Assembly (NCBI GenBank): GCA_038380435.1 | Contig: JAWZYU010000025.1 | Location: 51,902,691 to 51,966,690, forward strand | Length of the DNA stretch: 64,000 nucleotides | Direction of reading: 5' to 3' | Source of the DNA: Ryuthela nishihirai | Taxonomy: Eukaryota; Arthropoda; Arachnida; Araneae; Heptathelidae | Part shown: positions 1 through 11,715 of the stretch, piece after piece | Position numbering within the stretch: the first letter of the stretch is position 1 | How the letters are laid out: every line of letters starts with the position of its first letter | Program-made: the position numbers and the translations under genes | The notes under the pieces: generated by a model | The model's input: the letters and a program-made list of their open reading frames with translations, nothing else | Told to the model about the DNA's origin: nothing | The model's database searches: none

Positions 1-82
1 TAACAAACATAAAAATAAAATCAGTACTATCAGAGAACTGACAGACAACTGTGGGATGAACTTTGTACAAAGATCTGGGAAT

Positions 83-299
83 TTACTAATAAATTAACAC
101 TTTGAAGTCAATTCAAATTTTTAGAGGAAAACTGTTTTGAGCTGGTTGTGATACGAACCCATGACCTCCTGATAGGATGTCAGGAGCTCTAGAGCACTAG
201 ACATGTTATCAGGAGGTCGTTGGTTCATATCCCACCCAGCTCAAGACAATATTTCCTCTAAAAATTTGAATTGACTTCAAAGTGGTAATTTATTAGTAG
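83..299. repeat. Inverted repeat with tRNA-like halves
   Basis: Left arm 83-174 and right arm 207-299 are near reverse complements (about 90 bp), with a 32-bp spacer. Both arms carry a GAACCCATGACCTCCTGATA-like motif, and the right arm reads as a degenerate box B (GGTTCATATCCC) followed by CACCCAGCTC. It resembles two copies of a tRNA-derived SINE joined head to head. It is unlikely to be functional RNA as such, but a transcript would form a long hairpin. Confidence 0.8.
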
Positions 300-377
300 A
301 TACCAAATATGTCGAGTTTATTCATTATTGATCTGGGAATTTGCTTGTTCAAGCCATTTCACATGAAATATGAGAGG

Positions 378-756
378 GGTAAAAGTTAGTTCAGTCAATC
401 GTGCACCAGGCTCATAATCTGATGCTCCCAGTTCAAGTCCCAACTATGCCAGCAATGGGATTTATCTCCACTAACCCCCCACCATGCCCTTGATGAGAAA
501 GGACACGATGGTCTTGGAAAGACTGCCATCTATCACATGTGATGTTAAGTCATGGTCCCATGTGCAAAAGAGCCATACCCTGTGTACAATAAAGAATATG
601 ATGGATGGCCTTGATGGGAGGCTACCAACAGCTGCCCAGTGGGTCTTCTTCCCCCAACCTTCTCTGAGTCCTCATGGGGGTTCGTGACCTGGCTGTTTAG
701 CCCATTTTGTGCAAAACGTGATGCTCAGAGGTAAAACAACCCAACTCAATTATAAA
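378..756 (+). mobile_element. SINE family A (tRNA-Met-like), diverged full copy
   Basis: Starts with a degenerate tRNA head (TTAGTTCAGTC box A; CTCATAATCTG anticodon arm with CAT; box B CAGTTCAAGTCCC). A body shared with the copies at 62362, 54907 and 28042 follows, and the tail ends AGGTAAAACAACCCAAC. The CAT anticodon, seen as CGT in younger copies, points to a tRNA-Met source. The open frame at 484-687 is only SINE sequence. Confidence 0.85.
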
Positions 757-2807
757 AATTGTGACATGAGAAAAAACTTCACAAAGGCATTAATCTTTGC
801 TACACTGAATACCAAGTCTACTACTATCCCTGTCCTGCAAACCATGTAAAAGTTCCAGACCATGAAACTGTAAATTGGTCAAAAGACTCAATATCGCACT
901 CCTACATAAAAATAGGGTAGTGAGTCTAGAAGAGGACCTAAATATTATCCAGATCTCAACAATATCCATGATAGTTTCATTATATTCACGTGCATAATCC
1001 TCAAGTAGCTATAATTTATAGAAGTACAACTACACTGTGCAATTTAGTTCTCCAAACAGGATTATCCTGAGCAATAGCTGCTGCATTTGGCCACTGAGGT
1101 CAATTTTAAAAAGACTGTTTACCATTGTTCACCTACCACTTTCTAGGTATGCTCATTTTCCTCGAGGAACACTGTGCATGATTTTATTCATTTTATTTCA
1201 GTTCTGCAAGAGAAAACAGGGGTTGACAGCTGTGAGATGAGATCATCAAAATTACCCTGGAAGAGGGTAGTTTCAAAAGGAAGACTGAACAGATAGTCAA
1301 CAAAAAGCCTATGAACAGATGGGACATCTATCATCTCAAGAATGGATGTGGGTCCAAGACTGCAATAGAGTATTATTGTTCATGAGGATGGTAATGCCTC
1401 CATAAGCCAAACTATCACCACCCTTTCTTGGCAAACAGGGAGAAGCCAGATCATGAAACTGGCAACTAGCAGCAAGCACAAGAATAGAGTAGTAAGTCTG
1501 CAAGACAATCTAGATGTTTGTTCAGATCTCAACAAAATCTATGAAAATTTCAGAGGATGAGTGTCTCAGGTCTGAGGTTTGAACAAATAGTGATTAACAG
1601 AGGAAAGTTTAAGAAATATTTTGTAAATTGTGATTAGTCTGTTAATCCAGTCTGACACATCCAGCAGACATAGATCAGAATCCTCTTAATTGTATAATAG
1701 ACAAGATTATTGTTTTTTGGGCTTCAGCAGGGTCTCCTTCAATTTAGAATGCTTTCTAATCTATGGTGGAGAAGGAGGAGACCTTCCAAAGATGGAAGGG
1801 TACGGCAGAGCAGCAAAAAATGACATTGATGTCAATATTTACACCAATTCATTGTCACTAGCTACAAAAAGGTATTTTATCACCAGCAAGAGAGATTCAG
1901 CTCAAGGGAAGCTGATGGCTATCTGCACCACTATAAGGATAGTAAGGCTGCCTGTTCTAGAGAAGGTGAGTGATGCAGCAAGCATTCTTACCTCTAGACA
2001 GGATATATTGTGGAATGTCTTAAGGAACCAAACTTCTTTCATTTGGGTCAGTTATGGTAAAATGGTGGATGAATGTCACTGAAACTGACACAGCTTACTC
2101 ATTTAGCTGGGTAACTAAGCACAGATGGTCCTTACTACCTGTGAGTGCATATGGGACTACTATGGCAAGATCTGCAGGTGTAATCATATCTCTAAGAGTG
2201 GAAGCACTGCAGAGGAAAGGGATATATACCCAAACCTAACAATGCAAGTAACCTAACTTGCTGTAGGTGGGCAAGAGTGGCATGTGGAAAGTCAGGATTC
2301 CGTAAGCCAAAACTATTTCACTGCATCTTACTCTTTGAGCAGGGATTACTGCAGTATACCTGGCAGTGCACTTTATTGCAGTTACAACACTATACAGAGA
2401 TCTGCTCAGAACCGGAAGGACTAAGGAGGAGCTTCTCAGGATTGATATCAGGATATACTCAGAACATGAGTATTTCATAGATTTCAGAGAACCAACTACA
2501 ACAGGGACATGCAACCTACAGTCAACAAGTTTGCAGCCACCAGTTTGTCCATCCCACCAAGTGAAAATTAGATGAGTATTAAAGTTATCATCATGTTTCT
2601 AGGAGCTGGCATTCATTTTAAAGCAGTAAATGTTCATTCTCTTCGAAATACTGTAAAAACAGCTCCTGAATTTTAGGTAGCATGTTGCAGATACAAGCAT
2701 TTTTTTTTACTCATGGTTCAGGATAATAATACCTAATAATGAATTATATATGCATGTGCTGGTCTGCATAAGAATTCCCAGAGTTCTTTTTTGGTGAGAC
2801 TCACATT
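757..2807. other. No gene identified; internal duplication
   Basis: No splice-consistent exon of the CECR2-like gene is seen. Positions about 823-985 and 1430-1555 are diverged copies of one another (shared words such as ATAGRGTAGTRAGTCT and CAGATCTCAACAA). This suggests an old dispersed repeat. The longest frame (1690-2082, 130 codons) resembles nothing I know and is not supported. Confidence 0.4.
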
Positions 2808-2835
2808 CAGGGCCAGATCTAGGGCCATGTGCAGA
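2808..2835 (+). mobile_element. Solo hAT-like terminal repeat
   Basis: CAGGGCCAGATCTAGGGCC matches the outer end of the hAT-like MITE at 7257-7595 and 39455-39715. No partner end with a matching 8-bp duplication is found nearby, so this is probably a truncated copy. An (AT)n run follows at 2883-2900. Confidence 0.4.
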
Positions 2836-3751
2836 TTATATTAACATTTATATTACACATATTTTGAAACAATTACTCACTTTATATATATATATATATA
2901 AATTTTTCTGGATTTGGATTATGCAATTTATGATTTGCCAAAATGGGCTCTTAAGGTGGCTTGGACCAAGTGACACCCTTTCAGTAAACCATTGTCTGTT
3001 GCATATTTTAAAACTGAAAAAAAAATTGTTCACCAATGAAAAAAGACTGAGCCAACCCTGCTCTAAATCTATTTTTACAAAGGAGACATTCTCCATATCA
3101 ACAGTCTTTCACTGAATAGATTACCAGAAACCAAGAAACTGGTAAAGTAACTGAAGAATCCAAAGAAAGAATCTTCATGTCAGAGTTATATTTATTAAGA
3201 AACAACAATGCTGGGTGTAGTAGAACACATAATTAAAGGCAGAAATTCAGTGCCTATGATATTCACCAACTATGGATCCAAGCAAAGAGAAGTCCAGACA
3301 GCCTGGTGTCAAGTGGATACCACGGTTGCATGGAAACCATACCCCAAGTAGGCAAATAATGTAAGATTCCTTGTCAGGCCATGTCAAAACTCTTCTGCAT
3401 TACATGACTGGCCTTAGCAGGCAGATTCGCTAGCCAATTTATTTTGGGGAGTCATTCAGACTACCAGTTTTTCTGAAGCAGAAACCAAAGGTGTATTTCA
3501 AGGAGCCCTTCTTAGTACTACCCAGCACTACCTCCCATTACTAGGACAGTAATGGCCTTAGTTGCTCTTGCACCATAAAACTCCAAACCCTCATTACGAG
3601 GGAGGTAAAAAGGGGTCCCATAATCATAAGTTGAAGAGAGCCAAACAGGACCCTCTATTCAACCACCAGGATTCTCCTTTCACTTTGATCCACCAAGATC
3701 CACACAAAGTGAACATATTTTGGATCCAAATGAAGGAACAAGCAGAATCTT
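2836..3751. other. Intergenic/intronic, nothing recognised
   Basis: No exon, known repeat or intact ORF could be supported. The sequence at 3190-3750 is less AT-rich than its surroundings and may be a worn transposon, but no protein similarity was recognised in any frame. Confidence 0.3.
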
Positions 3752-3972
3752 TTTTTTTATTGATTTGCGACATATAGGACAGAGAAGAATCCTGGAAGCT
3801 ACTCCTAGCTTAATACAGGCCTTCTCATACAAGGACATGCCCTACTAAGACCGAAGTCACTGCTGACCACTGCCTTAGTTAGAGCTAACACAACACACAA
3901 AGTTTGCCTTGCTGGAACAGTCGCTAGCTGCCTAACCACTATGCCAGTTAAGGCATTCTTCACTGAGTTTAT
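3752..3972 (-). mobile_element. SINE family C copy
   Basis: Shares its length with 14872-15076. On the minus strand it begins CCTTAACTGGCATAGTGGTT, a box A-like tRNA head (TAGTGGTTAGGCAGC), and ends near ACATATAGGACAGAGAAG then TTTATTGATTTGCGA. No clear box B, so it is called tRNA-derived with caution. Confidence 0.6.
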
Positions 3973-4133
3973 CCCCTCACCATGTATAGGCACCCATACA
4001 GTGAGGAGGGATTGCAATTAAAACTTTCCACTTATCAAAAGAACTTATTTATAAACAGCTTTGAAGTGAATATTATATGCAATGTCTTACATACATGAGA
4101 CTGTCATAATTAGTGCTATAAACAAAAATTTAC

Positions 4134-4284
4134 CTTCAACAGCTTTCCACCTTTCTTCAGCTCGTTTTGCCCTTTCAACGATTTCACGTTTTTTTCTTTC
4201 TTTTTCTTCAACAAGCAGTCGTTTTTCTTCTTCTTCGGCTTTCATAATCCTTTTTTGTTCTGCAGTTTCAGAAGCTAAACGTTC
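4134..4284 (-). CDS. CECR2: CECR2-like exon: charged coiled coil
   Basis: 151 bp, 50 codons plus 1 base. Acceptor TTGTAG before GAACGT; donor GTTGAAG/GTAAAT, phase 1. It encodes ERLASETAEQKRIMKAEEEE followed by a Lys/Glu/Arg-rich helix ending ERWKAVE(G). Vertebrate CECR2 has a matching Lys/Glu helix ending VKAVEG just before the RAKRRKLREERAWLLAQGKE segment that leads to the bromodomain. No following exon is visible in 1-4133, so the bromodomain lies off the left edge. The exon starts in phase 0, consistent with the exon at 13790-13879. Low complexity weakens the exon on its own; context and phase support it. Confidence 0.85.
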
Positions 4285-4371
4285 CTACAATATAAAATTA
4301 AAAATTTGAAAAATAATATAAGATGATCTATCAAACTATGGTTAGTGTGAAAATTTCTCGATATAAAAATT

Positions 4372-4422
4372 ACCCCTCAAGCAGCTGTTTGATACAAGGG
4401 TCTGACAGGAGCCTATCAGTTT
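4372..4422 (-). mobile_element. SINE family D, 3' fragment
   Basis: CCCCTCAAGCAGCTGTTTG plus GTCTGACAGGAGCCTATCAG matches the 3' half of the SINE D copies at 36486 and 61203. The tRNA-like head is missing. Confidence 0.7.
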
Positions 4423-4799
4423 AATATTCTACAGAGATGATGCATAAATTGAAAATCTACTCATCCTTATAACAAGCATTTTACATACTTCCAAATATAT
4501 TAAAATCAGAGGCATACTGATAGCCCCCACAATCCCCGCAATGTGGGAAGGCTCTACAGTTAGAGGGGCCTCTGCGAAAAGAAATGCAAAATTTATGGTG
4601 AAACTTGTTATACAACTGTTTAAAAGAACAGCTCGGAATTTTTTTCTATAGCTTTGAATGAATAATAACAGTCGTGAACAATCAGCTTCATTTTCACTAT
4701 TAGAAATTCCTCTTCTCACTTCTTGTGAGCCAGAACTCATTATCTCAAAGCCTGAGCTTGGCCATCAACTTCATTAACATAAGGTCATGACTCATGGGC

Positions 4800-7100
4800 A
4801 ACATCATTTTTATCTCATTTTCAAAGAAATGAGATAATAGTTTCGCTTTGTCATATGTAGACATCAAACTTTTTTGTTTACAGAGATAAATTAAAAATTC
4901 TTTTAGTGTTGGATAAGTATTGATGAAATATTACGCATCCACTTTCCGAATCTCTCTAAAGCTATAATTATACTTTCTAGAAGTGGAAAAAGTTGAAAAT
5001 TACAAAATTTCAAATGAATATTGCAAACGATATATTTATGCTAGAAATTCGAAATTTTGGTGGTGGAATGTGAAGGTCAGGAAATTTCCATTGCCAACAA
5101 TGAGTTGACCCCTTAAACCCAGAGGGGGTGGGAAAACATTTTTTTCAGTTTTAGCAGATAATTGTTGTTTTTAGAGATAAATGAAAAATTATTTTTGGAT
5201 CAGACAGATTTGATAAAATATTATGATTCACATTTTTTAAATCTTCCGAAAACGATAATTGCACTGTATAAGAATGGAAAAATTTTTTTTTAATTCCACG
5301 ATTTCAAACAAATATTGCAAACGATGTATTTAATCAAGAAATTTTAAATTTTGGTGGTGGAATGTGAATACCGTGATAAACATCACGGTATTCACATTCA
5401 TTCCACAATTCATTGGCAACAATGAATTGACCTCTTAGACCCAGGGTGGGTGGGAAAAAGACTTTTTTTGTTTTAACAGATAATTGTTTACATTTAGGGA
5501 TAAATGAAAAAATCATTTTAGGGTTAGATAGGAATTGATAAAATATTATGATTTGCACTTTAGGAATCTTTCAAACACTATAATTGCACCCCCTAATGGT
5601 GAAAAAGATTGAAAATTCCAAAATTTCAAACAAATATTGCAACAATGTATTAATGATCGAAATATGAAATTTTTGGTGGTGGAATGTTAACGTCATGAAG
5701 TTTCAATTGGAAACAATGAAAATGATAATTAGAAAAAAACTCTTTTTTAGTTTGATTGGTACTAATGAACATTATAATTCGTATTTGAAAAATGTGAATA
5801 GAAAAATGCTAATTGAGTAGTTTTAATATATATATCTTTACAGATCACTGGAATGATGAAACAGCAGAGCTGTTATCGAGTTTTACAAATAATATATATA
5901 GAATAAAAATTTGAAAAATTAGTGGCAGTTTTTAAGAGATATTCCACTGACAGCAATAATATACCACTTTTCTGAGAGAGGTGTGGGAAATGCAAGTTTT
6001 CAGATTTAAGAATTAAAAGACAAATACTTTTATGTTGTATAATTACTAATGAAATACTATTTGTATTTTCCCCATCATCCACTTGCTCAAATTAAAACTT
6101 TTAAGGAATGAAACAATAGGTAAAGGAAAACCTTCTTTCACTTTGAAAACGAGATTCTCATATGCACCAGAGGCAATATGCATCCTTCTAGTTTTCCATC
6201 CAACTAGTGATTTCTCATAATTAGTGTAACCTCCTGTGCAACTCTTAGGACTAGAAATGTTTCCAATATTACCACTATTTTGGATAGACATTGATAAACT
6301 ATTATACTCACACTTTTAGAATCTCCCAAAAGCTTTAATTGCACTTTCCAATAGTGGGAAATTTTGAAAATTTAAAAATTTTAAATTAATATTGCAAACA
6401 ATCAATTTGTACTAGAAATCTGATACTTTAGTGGTGGAGTGTGATGATCAAGGAGTTTACATAGGCAGCAACAATTTTCCCCTTTACCAGTAGAGTGGGT
6501 GGAAAAATACAACTTTTTGTTTTGAGACATTAATGAAAAATTCTTGAGTTGAATAGGTACTAATGAAATATGATGATTTATAATTTCCAAATGGCCTTAA
6601 TTTACTATCATTAGAGGGTGGTAAATGTAGAAAAAGTGAAACTTGAAGTAATATTGCAAACGATATATTTATACTAGAAATTAAACAATTTGGTGAATAT
6701 GTTGATAAAGAATGGAATAATTGTCATATTGTTTTAATGAAATTATATTGGTTAAAATTCTACAGGTTTTTCTTTATTTTGATTAATTTATTACTTAATT
6801 TTTAAAATTTTAAATAATATTTCAATATGGTAATAATATATAAATAATTTTATTTTATATACACTTGATGATTTGCTCCCTTAACCCTACAGGTAAGAAA
6901 TCGTAACTTTTACATTTCAAGGGATAAATGACAGATGCTTTTGGCATTTTATAGGACTAATAAAATACTGCTATTTACATTTTCCAATCACCCATTAGTA
7001 TGAATTACTAATGTTAAAGGTTGCAAAATTCAGAAAATTAAAAAAGTTCATTTTCTCTGAAAATGAGCATTCCATATTTGCCACAGGCAATATGTTATCT
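4800..7100. repeat. Diverged tandem array, ~300-bp unit
   Basis: The landmark AATATTGCAAACGATRTATT followed by TTTGGTGGTGGAATG recurs at about 5014, 5313, 5634, 6392 and 6652 (steps 299, 321, 758, 260). Each unit also has ATGAGTTGACCCCTTA and GGTGGGAAAA blocks and a TGATAAAATATTATGATT block. Single dispersed copies in the opposite orientation lie at 55490-55810 and 58440-58610. This is an old satellite-like array or a tandemly amplified transposon. Confidence 0.75.
5360..5399. repeat. Perfect hairpin, 18-bp stem
   Basis: GAATGTGAATACCGTGAT, loop AAAC, then its exact reverse complement. It lies within one unit of the 300-bp array; other units have only the single arm, so it arose by a local inverted duplication. 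Confidence 0.85.
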
Positions 7101-7256
7101 TCCTACTTTTTTAATAGAGGAGGAAATGAATCATATTCAAAATAATTTAGTTGAAATTATGTAAAGCATTTTAATACAAATTTTGTTTATTCCCATTTGA
7201 AAATAACTGGAGCAATATTTTTTATGAAGAAAGTGGTAAAAATGATTTGTTTATTC

Positions 7257-7302
7257 CAGGCCTGGTTTGAGAAGAAAATTAAGGAGTCTTTCTGTGTGTG
7301 TG

Positions 7303-7333
<31 letters not shown>

Positions 7334-7595
7334 ATGCGCAGGGATGGAGGGTGATGTCAAGCGATGAAATCGAGCCAGAAAAAGGTAAAAAAAAGGGGAG
7401 TCAAGTGGCTGGATTTTAATTGCTGTGTAACATTTCCCCCCCCCCCCTTTGTTTTAGAGGCTTTTAGGAAAATCATGAAAAAATGAGTAAAATATGCCCA
7501 AGTTTAATAAATTTTGGCCTCTATTATACATACTATCATTATCAAAGAGTGGTGCATGACCTCCGCCCCCCCTCTCCCCCATAGATCTGGCCCTG
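7257..7595 (-). mobile_element. hAT-like MITE (family 1)
   Basis: Ends CAGGCCTGG... and ...CCAGATCTATGG when read inward from the right end, the same ends as 39455-39715 in opposite orientation. Flanks GTTTATTC and ATTCATTC are a decayed 8-bp duplication (6 of 8). The interior holds a (TG)n/(CGTG)n microsatellite at about 7296-7335 and a C13 run near 7437. Non-coding. Confidence 0.65.
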
Positions 7596-9069
7596 ATTCA
7601 TTCCAAACTGTCGAATTATGAATTAAGAAATCTGAAATATATATACGTTGTATATTTATTATGTATGCTTTCAAAAAAGTTAAAATTCAAGTATGTAATG
7701 GTGAAATTAAATGAAACAAAAGGGCCCCTGAGACATTTCTTGTGGGGGGAGGATTTTTTGGTATACCACTGATTAAAATATTTAACAGGATGCAGCAAAA
7801 TTTATTTTCCAATGTAACTATTTAATCAAGAAAATTAATCAGACTACTAAAATTATTGAAGTTTAAACATAATTAATCAATTTAGTTTTAAATGCAAATC
7901 ATTCAATGTTCCATCTCTTTTCAAATCAATACACGTCTGCTGTCTGATTGTAGAGAAAATCTAGACTTGTACATGAACAGGACATGACTCCATTGTTTTC
8001 AGGTCCAGACTACATGATCGTGACCTTATTTTAGCAGGTCCATCTGTGTCTGGAGGTTAATTATAAAGGAATGCATAAAAAAGTTTAATGGGGATTGAGT
8101 CTGGCCTTGTTAAACCTTCTGGTCACAGTTGAGAAAGATATATGACTTTCTCTGGCTGCAGTGATCTATATACAGAGATGATGGTGTTATTCACCTGTTC
8201 CATCAGGATTATAGTCAAATATAAACATCATCTTGAGGCACTGTAACCCTAGGACACTCTTGAGCAGATCTTCTGATAACTGTTTGGGTGGTTTGGAATT
8301 GCTGCCATAGCCTTAAGATAACAGAATGATGGACACCAATATGATCCCTTCCAAGATTGTTTGACCAGACCAGTCTTCAACCTTCCAATGACTGCCCATC
8401 ATTTTGAATTACCTAAACATTTTCTTTGAGGTATCATGAAGCAATCAAGTATTCCAGACTTACAATGTAGCATTTCAGTTTGAAACAACTGAGCATCCAT
8501 GAATGCACTCTTTTAATAGGGTATTCGTTTTATGCATTCCATGACACTCTACAGGATTTACATATTGTTTTCCAAAATTACACAATAAATTACCTAGGTA
8601 TATTAAAAATCTTTTATTTATCTCATGATTATTTTTATTCACATTTTGGTGATACACTCTTAACTTTTGGTAAGCAGTGTAAAGGAGACTGCATAGCAGT
8701 TTAGAAAATGAAAGTTTCAGATTTAGCTTAAATTTAAAAGCTATTTTCATTTTTAAAAATCAAGATTTGGCCATTTTTATTATTCTTTTTAATTTCCTTA
8801 GTTTGGTTTTGCATTTTATTGAATTTGTGGCCAAGGTAAGCAATTTAGTTTACAGCTTTATCTTTTTTTACCTTTTAGAGTTATTTAGCTGAACCTTAGA
8901 TTATGGTTTGATTTTTATATTTCTATTATTTTCATTTATTTTTAGGGCAATCTTTTCACTTATGTTCATTTAAAATAGTAACCAAGTTCTTTAAATTGCT
9001 TTCATTTTCACCTCTCTTTCTATTGCTTTTCACTCATCATTTTGTCAGTTTGTGTGTTTGTTAAAATAG
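7596..9069. other. No gene identified
   Basis: AT-rich intron sequence. Short frames at 7616-8750 lack splice support or recognisable similarity. 8760-9060 is T-rich. Confidence 0.4.
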
Positions 9070-9660
9070 GTTGTTCCACCATATCTTTCAAACACAAGGG
9101 CCAAACTTAATGTGTTATGTGTCAAATGAAAGCTTGTAACATGGTGAATGTCATAGTCTATGAAACATTTATCCCCAAGCTTTCTTCACCCTTAAAAAAT
9201 GGAAAATGTAAAAACAACTTCTCCGCTACATCTTCAGAACACAAGGGTCAAGAAAAATGATCTAAGTCAAATTAAGGACTGTGACATAGAGAGTGTCACA
9301 GGTTATAGAAACTTTACCCACCTCACCATACTTTCTTTCACCAAAAAAGTGAAGTAAATGTGTAAAGGACTGTTATATTACAGTTTTGGAATACAAGGGT
9401 CATACATAACAAACTGTGTCAAATGAAAGTTTGTGATGTGGAGAGTGCTATGGGCTATAAAAATTTACTCCCTGTGCTTTCTACCTCCTAAGAAAAGTGG
9501 GAAGTGTGAAAATTATTATTCTATCATCTGAACATGAAGGCCTACCATTATGAGTTAGGTGTCAAATGAAAGCTGAGGATTGTCATAGAACTCCAAAAAA
9601 GAAAAATGGTCAGAAATTTTGTGAGGACATCCCAACAAGTTATATCTCAAATTAAAGCTA
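9070..9660. repeat. Tandem array, ~145-bp unit, about 4 copies
   Basis: ACACAAGGGYCAA recurs at about 9092, 9238, 9390 and, degraded, 9524 (steps 146, 152, 134). Each is followed by GTCAAATGAAAGYTTGTGA, then ATGGAGAGTGTCATAG, then a pyrimidine-rich CTTTCTTCACC block. Simple (AC)n and homopolymer runs follow at 9690-9890. Confidence 0.7.
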
Positions 9661-9871
9661 GTGACACCTATAATGCTAGCTCATTTCAGGTCCCCCCCCC
9701 CCACCCACATACATGCACACACACATGCACACTTTCTCTCCCCCCCAAAAAAGAGGAGAAAAAGAGGGGAGGTCAACATTTATGAATTAGATGTAAAATA
9801 AAAATTTCTGAAAATATGTATTTTTACAAAGAAAAAAAATTTAAATATTAAAAAAAAAAAAATTCCTGTGT

Positions 9872-10073
9872 CCTAAAAAAAAGTATGAAATCACATTAAA
9901 GCATACCAGTGGTACAATCAGTCACTGAATTTGCATTCACTTCAAAGGAAGAATTTCACTAGCAATTCTTGTTACCTAGGTAAATTGACACCCTATCTTC
10001 CTTTAAAGTGAATATAAATTCAGTGCCTAATTGCACCACTAGTATGCTTTAATGCTATTTTTTACTTTTTAGG
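9872..10073. mobile_element. Inverted-repeat MITE, ~202 bp
   Basis: Arms of about 75-80 bp (9872-9951 and 9998-10073) are imperfect reverse complements: CCTAAAAAAAAGTA outermost, then ATTAAAGCATACYAGTGG, then CACTGAATTTRYATTCAC. There is a short unpaired centre near 9955-9995. No second copy or target duplication was found, so the class is unknown. Confidence 0.7.
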
Positions 10074-10876
10074 CCCACATAAGATGATAGGTATGTTTAA
10101 TTTGTTAACAGTATCATTTGCATATTTTATATTGCATAATTTTTCCTTTAGTTTCCACTACTTTTAGATTTTCAATAGACTCATAATTGCTTCTGAATAG
10201 ATGTTGAAGAGTCAGTGATAAGATGATCCATTTCGATAGCTTTCCATCAATTTTTACAGCATTTTCTAAATTCCAGTAATATTTTTCTATTATTTAAATA
10301 TCTTTGTTATCAGTGTACATTTTACAAAGAATTACAATCATTTTTCATGTTGGACCTTCTCAGAGTTTTTTAATCCATAAAGTATGCCAATATATCATTT
10401 TGTATTTCTACACTTCATTCTGCTAAGTTTGAAAGCTAAAATATGCTTTTGTTGTTCTCATTCTCTTTCTGAAATTAAACTGGTCATCACAACAGAATTA
10501 TTTACACTCATTACATGATCTTATATTGATTTATGGATAATCTTAAGAAACACCTTTAAAGTGTGACTAATAAGACTGATAGTTCTGTATGCCAGTAGGT
10601 TTGGTTTTCTTTTTGTTTCAAATTAATACATTGATTTTAGTCAGTCCTTTGATGTATTTCCTGAGTTATAAATATGGTTAAATAGTTTCATTAACATATT
10701 TATTCGTATCATGTCCACTTCAATTTTTGTGAATTGATGTTTTAAGTATTTATTAACAATAATATCTTCATATGGCAGTTTTCCATTTTTTGCATTGGAT
10801 ATGACTTATTCTATTTCAGATTTTAACAATGTGCACCTTTAATTAATAGATTTTTTTTCCCTTTTGTGAAGCAATA
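10074..10876. other. No gene identified
   Basis: Strongly T-rich intron sequence without a supported feature. Confidence 0.4.
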
Positions 10877-10959
10877 TACACAGTCATATCAGAATAATAT
10901 TACCACCTACCATAGTATATGTATGGAAGGTGGTCATATTATTCTGATATGACTGTGTA
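10877..10959. mobile_element. 83-bp palindromic MITE, copy 1
   Basis: TACACAGTCATATCAGAATA to its reverse complement ending CTGTGTA. It is nearly all stem, with a centre around CATAGTATATGTATGG. Same element as 18632-18714; half copy at 52565-52603. TA at the borders fits a TA-targeting (Tc1/mariner-like) element or a fused pair of terminal repeats. Confidence 0.85.
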
Positions 10960-11041
10960 CATTATCAAAACAATAAAATTATCAAGTATGGAAAGGAAAC
11001 ATTAAGAGAGAGACTAGATATTTTTAAAAAATATTACTTAA

Positions 11042-11280
11042 CCCTTCCAGGGCCCAGCCTGAAAAACAGGTTTCTATTCTAAATTAAAAAAGGTATTGTA
11101 TTTTTAACACCTCTAAAATATAAGTTTTTTGGGTATATATATTAAAATTTTTAAAATTAGATATTTCTATTTTTAAAAAAATAAAGTTTGGTGTGTTGTA
11201 CTAAGACCATATGCATACGTCATCGGCTCTCACAATTCAGATTTTCCGAATGTATACATACGGGTTGGGTCCTGGAAGGG
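11042..11280. mobile_element. piggyBac-like MITE, 239 bp, TTAA flanks
   Basis: TTAA at 11038-11041 and 11281-11284. Ends CCCTTCCAGGGCCCAGCC and GGGTCCTGGAAGGG are inverted. The right part (GTTGTACTAAGACCATATGC, then CAGATTTTCCGAATG) matches the inner end of the 2.2-2.4 kb TTAA elements at 32723-34936 and 39798-42199, so this is a short internally deleted relative. Confidence 0.8.
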
Positions 11281-11399
11281 TTAATATATGTAAAAGACAT
11301 TATAAAACATATAAATAAAGATCTGGCACATGCTACAAATAACCTCCTCACAAAATATAAATTATATATAACCTAAAACTCCCAGACAGAGCAGCCTGA

Positions 11400-11715
11400 T
11401 ATAATTAAAAATTAATCCATAGTGAATGCACAGTATTCCCTGTTAAGATAGACATCAAACATTAATTGATTTTGAAAAAAAATTCATCACTGACACGGCG
11501 GGAATTGAACCTGCATCTCTCCAGATTCATGCCAGAGATAGCTACCATTGCACCACGCATTGGACAATGAAATCTTTCAGAATAAGACCTTATAAATCTT
11601 CTTCTTTGAGATGTGGCTGAGACAGTGCCATCTATACTCAAGGAGATGCAACTTTTTCAGTCATTGCTATTGATTATCAGATGGTAATGAGAAGGTCACT
11701 AACACTATTAATGAA
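11400..11715 (-). mobile_element. SINE family B (tRNA-Gly-like)
   Basis: On the minus strand: 5' flank block (GTTGCATCTCCTTGAGTATA, GTCTCAGCCACATCTCAAAG), then tRNA-like TGGTGCAATGGTAG (box A) and GGTTCAATTCCCGCC (box B with paired T stem), then a tail AACAGGGAATACTGTGCATT. The box A/T arm resembles tRNA-Gly, but the acceptor stem does not pair, so it is not a tRNA gene. The tRNA-like part sits mid-element rather than at the 5' tip. Confidence 0.75.

Noticed and set aside
1690..2082. 130-codon ORF as a gene
   Set aside because: No recognisable similarity, domain, splice context or downstream signal.
2808..7595. One 4.8 kb hAT element between the two CAGGGCCAGATCT ends
   Set aside because: The 8-bp flanks do not match, the right end belongs to the shorter element 7257-7595, and a host exon lies in between.
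4800..9660. CRISPR-like direct repeats
   Set aside because: Units are 145-300 bp and diverged, with no short identical repeats and unique spacers; the host is eukaryotic.
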